Shown here one piece after another: positions 1 to 5,510 of a stretch of DNA of 12,666 bases; positions within the stretch are counted from its first letter, which is position 1; each line of letters starts with the position of its first letter. The position numbers and the translations under genes are program-made. The stretch spans positions 1-12,666 of the forward strand of contig DJMH01000106.1 in assembly GCA_002435305.1 (NCBI GenBank). The letters run 5' to 3'. The notes beneath the pieces were generated by a model that made no database searches, had not been told where the DNA came from, and saw only the letters and a list, made by a program, of their open reading frames with translations. This DNA is from Dehalococcoidia bacterium UBA6495 (GTDB lineage: Bacteria > Chloroflexota > Dehalococcoidia > Lucifugimonadales > UBA826).

Positions 1-29
1 CGAATTATTTGGTAACTCAGCTTTCTGGA

Positions 30-1094
30 TTAACATTTACCTGTATCTACGATCGCGGTAGTTGCCTCGGCGCTTGAATTTTTAGGCAACACCCTTCCAC
101 TCCCATCTACTGACCAGATCGACCTCTTCCATTCCGTAGTGTTGTCAGCTGGGGGTTCGCTGGTAACAACCAGCCATACATGGTTCATCGGGTCTCTCGT
201 GGTTATCATTTCAGCCTGACGTAAATCCGGATAACAGGACGAGAGATAGGAATACATCCTGTCGTTTGCCTCTTGTTCGTTTCGTATAACCGGGGTACAA
301 CCCGCGGCGATCTCTGCTGTAATCGAAGAATTACCTACTGATTCACCGGATAAGGAAAGGGCCGACCATACTTCTTTTGCGCGATCATTTAACGGCTTTA
401 TCGTGGCGTCTCGCTCCACACTCCATACCCCGTAATCATCCATCGAATAATTAGGATCAGATACAACAACCCAATCCCCTGTCTGCTGACTTTTTTGGGC
501 TATCAACATAGAGACTGGCAATTCCGGGTGACATTTTGCTAATTGGGTCCAGAGAACAATGGATGCCTCACTCTGGGTTATTACATCTGTTGCGGCAGGT
601 GACATTATGTTGTTATCACAATTCCCTTTTAAATAAATGTCCCATAATTCAGCCTTGCTGTTATGAGGCACGAGCTCACCTGATGGTTTTATTAGCCACG
701 TGCCGAATTCCTGTGGGGAGTCCGTTGCTGGGGTGACTAGCCAATTTCCCTTAGTGGCAGTATTGACCGTGAGATGTCCGGCGTCTATTGAAATACATTT
801 CGTGAGATAGACCCAAAGTTCTTTGCCAGCTGTAGTTTCATTTGTAATAGGTGGGGTGGGAACCGGGGTCGGTTCAGCTACTGCGGGGGTACTCTCTTTA
901 CTGGAATTAGTTTCCTCCACTGTTCCAGCACTGCCGGATTCCGTTACACAATCCCATGTTCCTTCAGCCGCATTGAAAACCTTCTCGCATTCGATGGCTT
1001 CCTCCTCTGACCCTCCGCAGGAGAATAGAAGGCCGGCAGCTGCAGCGAATATGAGGGCCAGAATTATAGGCCGTAGGTGAGAATATTTTCTCAA
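30..1094 (-). CDS. Predicted lipoprotein with three tandem Cys/Trp modules, function unknown
   Basis: I do not recognise the family. The N-terminus is a lipoprotein signal: basic MRKYSHLR, a hydrophobic stretch (residues 9-24) and a lipobox LFSC with Cys26 as the expected lipidated residue. A Cys36/Cys49 pair and a low-complexity Thr/Pro/Ser/Glu linker (about 50-90) follow. The rest is three diverged copies of one module, at about 93-159, 181-266 and 280-354. Each has a helix-like start ending in Cys (C100, C188, C287), a W(L/V)V strand (W118, W208, W307), a W-S/L-V/I strand (W133, W224, W327), a turn ending in x-L/I-x-P-x-N/D, and a closing Cys (C159, C266, C354). The even cysteine count suggests one disulphide per module. 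It probably sits on the outer face of the membrane. The start is TTG at 1094; no strong Shine-Dalgarno sequence is seen (AGAGGA lies about 12 bases away). A good promoter lies upstream. Confidence 0.8.
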   Translation of the reverse strand: MRKYSHLRPIILALIFAAAAGLLFSCGGSEEEAIECEKVFNAAEGTWDCVTESGSAGTVEETNSSKESTPAVAEPTPVPTPPITNETTAGKELWVYLTKCISIDAGHLTVNTATKGNWLVTPATDSPQEFGTWLIKPSGELVPHNSKAELWDIYLKGNCDNNIMSPAATDVITQSEASIVLWTQLAKCHPELPVSMLIAQKSQQTGDWVVVSDPNYSMDDYGVWSVERDATIKPLNDRAKEVWSALSLSGESVGNSSITAEIAAGCTPVIRNEQEANDRMYSYLSSCYPDLRQAEMITTRDPMNHVWLVVTSEPPADNTTEWKRSIWSVDGSGRVLPKNSSAEATTAIVDTGKC

Positions 1095-1382
1095 ATTAAA
1101 CCATCGTCCTCTTTATTATTTCTATTGTAGCTATAGGTTCCGGTTTTACTGGAGAATTATAGACCTAGAAGAATATTTAGGTAACTGGAATTAGGGAACC
1201 AATGTAATTGCCGGGCAGGCTATGACATTCCTTGTATCCCTGGGCGGTTTGTTGCGATTTGTAGTTGGTAGAGGTCATCCTGCGTTTGATTGGGAAAATG
1301 GCCGCACCACATAAGGATGCCTGAAAATATCTCATTAAATATGCAAATCATGCCTTTATATACTTATGGCTTTTTTAACGCC
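1095..1382. other. Intergenic stretch between rnpB and the lipoprotein gene
   Basis: Apart from the lipoprotein promoter at 1156-1184 I see no gene, tRNA, repeat or convincing terminator in this stretch. The part just after the rnpB 3' end (1320-1382) is AT-rich, but on the minus strand it lacks a stem followed by a T run. Confidence 0.5.
1156..1184 (-). promoter_or_regulatory. Predicted sigma70-type promoter of the lipoprotein gene
   Basis: On the minus strand a perfect TATAAT (-10, 1156-1161) lies exactly 17 bases after TTACCT (-35-like, 1179-1184, 3 of 6 matches to TTGACA). Transcription would start near 1149 and give a leader of about 55 bases before the TTG at 1094. The strong -10 and ideal spacing support it; the -35 is poor. 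This implies the lipoprotein is transcribed separately from rnpB. Confidence 0.5.
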
Positions 1383-1738
1383 GGTCGAGGGGAACTGTAA
1401 GCCGAGTTCTGTAGTCAGCCATATAGGCTGAGCGACGACCATCTATCTAGTCTTATCGTTGCCGACAAGATCGAGCGGCCAACCCAGGTCAGGTTCGGAA
1501 CCTTATAGACCCCTATTAGGCCTTGCTCCGGATGGGGTTTGCCTGGACCGCAACTGTTACCAATTACGCGGTGAGCTCTTACCTCACCTTTTCACCCTTA
1601 CTGCTTTGCAGCGGTTTGTTTCTGTGGCACTTTCCGTCGGGTCACCCCGCCCCGCCGTTAACGGGCATCCTTCCGAGTGGAGCTCGGACTTTCCTCTCGG
1701 TGTATATACACCCAGCGGCCGTCCATTCCCCTCAAACC
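1383..1738 (-). ncRNA. rnpB: RNase P RNA (bacterial, class A-like)
   Basis: This is the catalytic RNA of ribonuclease P, which removes 5' leaders from pre-tRNAs. Read on the minus strand it has the universal core blocks: GAGGAAAGTCC (1686-1696), a GGGTGAAA-GGTG-GGTAAGAGC-CACCG block (about 1565-1605), a GGAGCAAGGCC-AATAGG block typical of class A (about 1515-1535), and AGAACTCGGCTTA (1398-1410). Helix P1 closes the molecule: GAGGGGAA at 1726-1733 pairs with TTCCCCTC at 1387-1394. P2 pairs GACGGCC (1717-1723) with GGTCGTC (1434-1440), including one G-U. A 14-base palindrome at 1699-1712 is the P3 hairpin tip, and a CAGCC/GGCTG hairpin at 1416-1430 fits optional helix P19. The 5' end is placed by P1 and a TAAAAT box just upstream. 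The exact ends are uncertain by a few bases. It begins about 43 bases after the recombinase-like gene. Confidence 0.95.
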
Positions 1739-1745
1739 TTGGTTT

Positions 1746-1751
1746 ATTTTA
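1746..1751 (-). promoter_or_regulatory. Likely -10 box of rnpB
   Basis: TAAAAT on the minus strand (5 of 6 matches to TATAAT) ends 7-8 bases before the predicted 5' end of the RNase P RNA, which is the right distance for a start near 1738. The spacer and upstream side are A-rich (1752-1770), but no good -35 hexamer is seen at 16-18 bases. rnpB might also receive read-through from the upstream two-gene unit. Confidence 0.4.
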
Positions 1752-1781
1752 CCATTTTTATTTTTAGTAAATACTTGACAG

Positions 1782-3122
1782 TTATAGGGAAATTTTCACG
1801 GATCTGTCTTTAACAGTAATAAGGGATACGTATTCGTTGAGGAAGGCCTGCCGTCTCGTAAAAGATTGCTTTTCCCAGGACTCGATTAAGGCTGCAACTT
1901 CTTCTGGGGTGCAGCTTATGAAAGCCTGCTCTCTGGTGTTGTCCAAGGCCTTAAGATATAGCTCCAATCTTCCGACTACAGATTCTCCTCGCGCCGTTTT
2001 CTTCATGAATTCCACGAATCTTTTCTCCGCACTTACTACTTTAGTGAATCTGTTTTCTGCCGCCAGACGGAGTTTCATTTCCCCTTTTGGGCCCGAGACG
2101 CTTTCCTGTAATTTTCCGTTCCTTACCATGGTGGTTAACATTTTCAAGACCCTGGCTTCCAATTTGTCGGTGATCCAGGTATGGTAGCCGCAAGTTCCCT
2201 GATTTCCCTTCGACTGACATTGATAATACCGATACGTATTTCTGACTCTTTCCCCACCCTGCCTTTTCCAATTTTGTTTTCTAGTTACTCCCATCATAGT
2301 GTTGCCGCAATACCCGCATTGGCACAGACTAGAAAGCAGGTAAGGTTCGAGGGTAGGAAATCCTTTGTATTTTCTTCTTTCCCTAACCTTGTCCTGAGCA
2401 GCTCTAAATAAGTCTGTATTTATGATGGGATCGTGGTTTCTGGTAAGCCTCAACCCGAAGCGTTGATAGGTTCCTATGTATGAGGAATTCTTCAAGATAT
2501 CTCGTACCGTGACTATATTCCATGATTTGCCTCTTCTCGTCCGGATATTTGAGTCGTTCAAGAATTGGACTACTTTTCTGAGGCCCATGTCCTGGTTCAC
2601 ATACATTTCAAAAATTTGTCGGACAACCACAGCTTCTGGGTCTGTGATTGTAAATTCCCCTGACTCATTGGTGAGGTAGCCAAAGGGAGGTTTTCCTAAG
2701 GATTTCCCCGACATTGCCCTACTTTGCATTCCATCTTTGATGTTGTTACTTTTTGAAACGGAAACCCCTGGCGCATTTATGTGTAAAAGTGCATTCTGTA
2801 ACACATCTGGATAATCATCATTTAAACAATAAAAAGATGAATTGGTTTTTTCTACAGAAATGACATTTCTGGCCACAGACTCTAAATCAGACCCTATATG
2901 CCGGGCATCAGGAATTACAATTAGGTAGCCAGCGGAATCTTTCTCGAGGAGATCCATGAGGCTTCTGAAATTGGGGCTAGCTCCAATAGGGGCAACTTCA
3001 TCTTGCACGATCGAATTAATTTGATGATTGTATTGATCCGAGAAACTACCGACTGACGAGGGAAAAGCACTTTGTTCTTGACAAGAATCAACTAAATTAT
3101 TGCAATATCCTATGACTCTCAT
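1782..3122 (-). CDS. Serine-recombinase-like protein with inactive catalytic domain
   Basis: The 446 residues follow the large serine recombinase layout. Residues 1-117 are a resolvase-type fold, 118-250 the 'recombinase' DNA-binding domain (GKPPFGY at 143-149; RGKSW-IVTVRDILKNSSYIGTY at 197-219), and 262-315 a zinc beta-ribbon (C269-x2-C272 and C302-x8-C311). A basic, helical tail follows. The catalytic set is lost. Against the gamma-delta resolvase start (Y6-A-R8-V-S10) this protein reads Y6-C-N8-N-L10, so the nucleophilic Ser is Leu and Arg8 is Asn. The D-R-L-x-R motif reads A73-R74-H-I-G77, so Asp and the second Arg are gone. Strand exchange is therefore not expected. The ATG at 3120-3122 overlaps the TGA of the upstream gene (ATGA), so translation is probably coupled. 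The intact frame argues for selection as a DNA-binding or structural protein. The inactivation is seen; the new role is unknown. Confidence 0.85.
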   Translation of the reverse strand: MRVIGYCNNLVDSCQEQSAFPSSVGSFSDQYNHQINSIVQDEVAPIGASPNFRSLMDLLEKDSAGYLIVIPDARHIGSDLESVARNVISVEKTNSSFYCLNDDYPDVLQNALLHINAPGVSVSKSNNIKDGMQSRAMSGKSLGKPPFGYLTNESGEFTITDPEAVVVRQIFEMYVNQDMGLRKVVQFLNDSNIRTRRGKSWNIVTVRDILKNSSYIGTYQRFGLRLTRNHDPIINTDLFRAAQDKVRERRKYKGFPTLEPYLLSSLCQCGYCGNTMMGVTRKQNWKRQGGERVRNTYRYYQCQSKGNQGTCGYHTWITDKLEARVLKMLTTMVRNGKLQESVSGPKGEMKLRLAAENRFTKVVSAEKRFVEFMKKTARGESVVGRLELYLKALDNTREQAFISCTPEEVAALIESWEKQSFTRRQAFLNEYVSLITVKDRSVKISL

Positions 3123-3829
3123 TTATAGACGGCCCTACAAAGTATTCTGCCGCAAGAATTGCAGTATACGAACTCACCGGCCGTTTTAAGCGTTTCTAGC
3201 AGTTTTTTGGGAATGGAGAGACGGCATTCAGAACATCTGTCACTCTCCACCAATGCGATCGCTATGCCTTTGTTTGCCTTACCGACCCTGTCGTAGATGT
3301 GAAGAAGGTTTGGTGAACACATCTCACGAGCAGTTTGTTGAGCTGGTTCTTTCGTATTTAGTTGATCTATCAGTTGTTGCTGTCTTGATTTAAGGTTCGC
3401 TACTTTTTGCTGATGATTAATTTCAGCGCCTTCCAACTGTGTTGTAGCTTTTACTAGACCTTGGTCGTATCTTTCGGTTTCTTCCATACGAGCTAGCAAC
3501 ACTTCTTCTTTAGCATCAATTAAATCACCTAAATTACCTACCTCACCTTGCAAGGCGGTCAACTCTTTTGGGCTGTTTATTTCGCCGGCGTAAATTTTGG
3601 ATTCAATGGAATTCTTTCGGTCGGCTAATCGCTGTATTTCTCGTTCGATTTCTCTCTGATTTTTGTTAACCGTTTGGTGGGCAGCCGAAATCTGTTGGAA
3701 TATATGTTCTGCTTTAACGACAGCACTATCGTCACCAATAGAGGCCTCAGTATCCGATAGATCCTTGCGTAAATTAGAAATGGACCTGTCCAGGGTTTGT
3801 AGATTTAAGAGTAAAGATACGTCATACAT
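3119..3829 (-). CDS. Coiled-coil protein with C-terminal C4 zinc ribbon (COG1579 family)
   Basis: This 236-residue protein matches the COG1579 / zf-RING_7 family. A long charged coiled coil (about residues 5-165) contains the family's characteristic loop IYAGEINSPKELTALQGEV (79-97). A small zinc ribbon closes the protein, with C199-x2-C202 and C223-x2-C226. The family is widespread and likely binds nucleic acid or a protein partner; its biochemical role is not settled. It is cytoplasmic, with no signal peptide or membrane segment. The start is ATG at 3827-3829, with a weak GGTG ribosome-binding site about 6 bases upstream. The stop codon overlaps the start of the recombinase-like gene by 4 bases, so the two form an operon, and rnpB lies next downstream. 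The family assignment is firm; the function is not known. Confidence 0.88.
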   Translation of the reverse strand: MYDVSLLLNLQTLDRSISNLRKDLSDTEASIGDDSAVVKAEHIFQQISAAHQTVNKNQREIEREIQRLADRKNSIESKIYAGEINSPKELTALQGEVGNLGDLIDAKEEVLLARMEETERYDQGLVKATTQLEGAEINHQQKVANLKSRQQQLIDQLNTKEPAQQTAREMCSPNLLHIYDRVGKANKGIAIALVESDRCSECRLSIPKKLLETLKTAGEFVYCNSCGRILCRAVYK

Positions 3830-3854
3830 ATTTCACCAAGAATCCTTTAGAGGA

Positions 3855-3883
3855 ACTGTAGTTGAACCTAGTGTTTCAGGCAA
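3855..3883 (-). promoter_or_regulatory. Possible promoter of the zinc-ribbon/recombinase-like operon
   Basis: On the minus strand TTGCCT (3878-3883, 4 of 6 to TTGACA) and TACAGT (3855-3860, 4 of 6 to TATAAT) are 17 bases apart. The implied start, near 3848, is about 20 bases before the ATG at 3829. The match is moderate and could be chance in an AT-rich spacer. Confidence 0.3.
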
Positions 3884-4002
3884 ATCGGAAAAATAGTTAG
3901 GTCATACTTTTACTTAAATCCATTAGGTACACGTGAGGGACGGTTGGAGTAGTAAGGTATAGTTATGTAAACTTGCCTGAAAATATTGGATGAAGATAAA
4001 TT

Positions 4003-4010
4003 AAAAAAGG
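4003..4010 (+). promoter_or_regulatory. Ribosome binding site that decides the pyruvate kinase start
   Basis: AAAAAAGG ends 5 bases before ATG 4016. The earlier in-frame TTG at 3986 has no purine-rich site in the right place, so this motif favours the shorter protein. Confidence 0.45.
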
Positions 4011-4015
4011 TTTAT

Positions 4016-5470
4016 ATGTCCTATACGAATCCCGTGGATCTTTTTCAAGATAAACCTAAGACAAAAATTGTTTGTACCCTGGGCCCCTCCTCTGATACTG
4101 AGGAAGTTTTAATAGAATTGATCAAAACTGGTATGAATGTGGCCCGCCTTAACATGTCCCATGGTGAAAAAAGTGTCCATGAGATAGTTTTTAACAGGGT
4201 TAGAAAAGTATCTGAAGAACTGGGTATACCTGTGGGGATAATGGTGGATGTGCCGGGTGCTAAATACCGCACGGGCCCTACCGACCCTGGGGCCTTGGAA
4301 CTTGCGGAAGGGGATAAGATCACTTTAACTAGCGACGACGTTGTTGGTGATAAAAACCTGGTTAGTGTTGCTCCTCCTGGTATCCATATGGATGCTGAAC
4401 TAGGCGGCACTATTTTGGTAGACGATGGGAACCTAGCACTTTTTGTTGATGGCATATCGGGTGAGAAGGTAAATTGCACCGTCGTTCGAGGTGGAAGGTT
4501 GACGGAAAGGCGGGGGGTGGTGACCCCGGGTCGGGCCCCATCCCAAAAATTTCCTGATGAAAAAGCCATTGAATGCCTCAAATTTGCGGCCGAAGTCGGC
4601 GCAGATTTTGTGGCTTTGTCCACTGTAACTCGGAGAGAAGACATATGGACTGCAAGATCAATCCTTCGTGAGAACGGTATGAAAAAACCGCTAATAATAT
4701 CCAAGGTTGAGAGAGCTGAAGCCATAGACAATCTGGATGAGGTCGTCGACGCCAGTGATGCGCTAATGGTTGCCAGAGGTGACATGGGTGTAGAAATCCC
4801 CCTCTATAGAGTTCCCGTGGTCCAGAAAGAGTTGATTCGAAAAAGTAATTCTGCTGGCAAACCTGTGATAACAGCAACTCAAATGCTTGAGTCTATGGTT
4901 CATTCTTCCTCCCCGACTCGGGCGGAAGTGACTGATGTTGCCAACGCTGTGTTTGATGGGTCGGACGCGATCATGCTTTCAGGTGAAACTTCGATAGGAA
5001 AATTTCCTATTGAAGCTGTAAAAATAATGGTTAATACTTCTAAGGAAGCAGAGGCAGCATTGCCCTATCACAAAATGATGGAAGAACGGTTTCTTCAATT
5101 AGAGTCCAAGACTGACGATGCTATAAGTTACGCGGCCTGCCAAACTTCAAACCTGCTTGGTTCAAAATTTATAATTGCCTTTACGGAGTCGGGAAATTCC
5201 GCAGGCCGAGTGTCACGATACCGACCAGAATCACGGATATTGGCCTTAACTCCATGGGAGGAAGTGTGCAGAGTCCTGACCCTGAGGTGGGGAGTATATC
5301 CAGTTATCGTAGATAGCCCCACCGACGTTGATGATTTTTTTACTGTAGGAGAAAAAGAAGCTAGGAAATTTATGGGAGAGGATAAAAAGGGGACAGTTGT
5401 TTTAGTTGCCGGGACACCTATCGGTGTACCAGGTTCAACTAATATGCTAAGAGTACTACAATTGGGCTAG
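4016..5470 (+). CDS. pyk: Pyruvate kinase
   Basis: It catalyses phosphoenolpyruvate + ADP to pyruvate + ATP, the last step of glycolysis, in the cytoplasm. Numbered from ATG 4016 (484 residues), the protein has TKIVCTLGPSS (16-26), the substrate loop ARLNMSHG (R44), a lid (B) domain at about 85-185, catalytic K230 and metal ligand E232 in ISKVER, MVARGDMGVEIP (D256), ITATQMLESM (T287), and MLSGETSIGKFP. The usual C-terminal domain ends in GTPIGVPGSTN. The frame opens earlier, at TTG 3986, but ATG 4016 has AAAAAAGG five bases upstream and gives an N-terminus closer to the family, so I prefer it. Two spots differ from textbook enzymes. The usual DTKGPEIRTG reads DVPGAKYRTG, with Lys where K+-dependent enzymes have Glu, and SFVR reads STVT. 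All main catalytic residues are kept. It lies 40 bases before the cysS fusion gene and may be co-transcribed with it. Confidence 0.95.
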   Translation: MSYTNPVDLFQDKPKTKIVCTLGPSSDTEEVLIELIKTGMNVARLNMSHGEKSVHEIVFNRVRKVSEELGIPVGIMVDVPGAKYRTGPTDPGALELAEGDKITLTSDDVVGDKNLVSVAPPGIHMDAELGGTILVDDGNLALFVDGISGEKVNCTVVRGGRLTERRGVVTPGRAPSQKFPDEKAIECLKFAAEVGADFVALSTVTRREDIWTARSILRENGMKKPLIISKVERAEAIDNLDEVVDASDALMVARGDMGVEIPLYRVPVVQKELIRKSNSAGKPVITATQMLESMVHSSSPTRAEVTDVANAVFDGSDAIMLSGETSIGKFPIEAVKIMVNTSKEAEAALPYHKMMEERFLQLESKTDDAISYAACQTSNLLGSKFIIAFTESGNSAGRVSRYRPESRILALTPWEEVCRVLTLRWGVYPVIVDSPTDVDDFFTVGEKEARKFMGEDKKGTVVLVAGTPIGVPGSTNMLRVLQLG

Positions 5471-5498
5471 TGGGTTAGGAAAATTCCAATATACAAAC

Positions 5499-5505
5499 GA
5501 GGAGG
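5499..5505 (+). promoter_or_regulatory. Strong Shine-Dalgarno of cysS
   Basis: GAGGAGG lies 5 bases before GTG 5511 and overlaps the alternative GTG at 5505. This places the start at 5511. Confidence 0.65.
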
Positions 5506-5510
5506 TGCGG

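Larger units (their letters stand above)
3830..4015. other. Divergent intergenic region between the two arms
   Basis: This region holds the upstream signals of the leftward zinc-ribbon operon and of rightward pyruvate kinase. The leftward promoter candidate is listed separately. For pyruvate kinase I see only weak candidates (TTGGAG at 3944 with TAAACT at 3968, 18 bases apart), which I do not call. No small gene, tRNA or strong hairpin was seen. Confidence 0.5.

Noticed and set aside
1352..1378. Possible terminator (GCC...GGC then T run, plus strand)
   Set aside because: The stem has only three solid pairs, and the T run is on the plus strand where no gene ends.
1699..1712. 14-base perfect palindrome, possible operator
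   Set aside because: It falls exactly where the P3 hairpin of RNase P RNA is expected, so the RNA structure explains it.
1775..1780. Perfect TTGACA on the plus strand
   Set aside because: No -10 box lies 16-18 bases downstream and no plus-strand gene follows; it is inside the 3' end region of the recombinase-like gene.
1459..1813. Two overlapping plus-strand open frames
   Set aside because: They run antisense through the RNase P RNA gene, whose conserved helices and core blocks explain the sequence; the open frames are chance.
1383..3122. Recent integration of a mobile element beside rnpB
   Set aside because: There are no direct or inverted repeats at the borders, no partial rnpB copy, and the recombinase-like gene is start-stop overlapped with a housekeeping gene and lacks catalytic residues.
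3986..4015. Upstream TTG start for pyruvate kinase
   Set aside because: It has no ribosome binding site, while ATG 4016 has AAAAAAGG at 5 bases; the extra 10 residues are not family-like.
4045..4785. Long minus-strand open frame of about 246 codons
   Set aside because: It lies wholly opposite pyruvate kinase and its translation is Ser/Pro/Thr-rich with no recognisable domain, so it is a shadow of the real gene.
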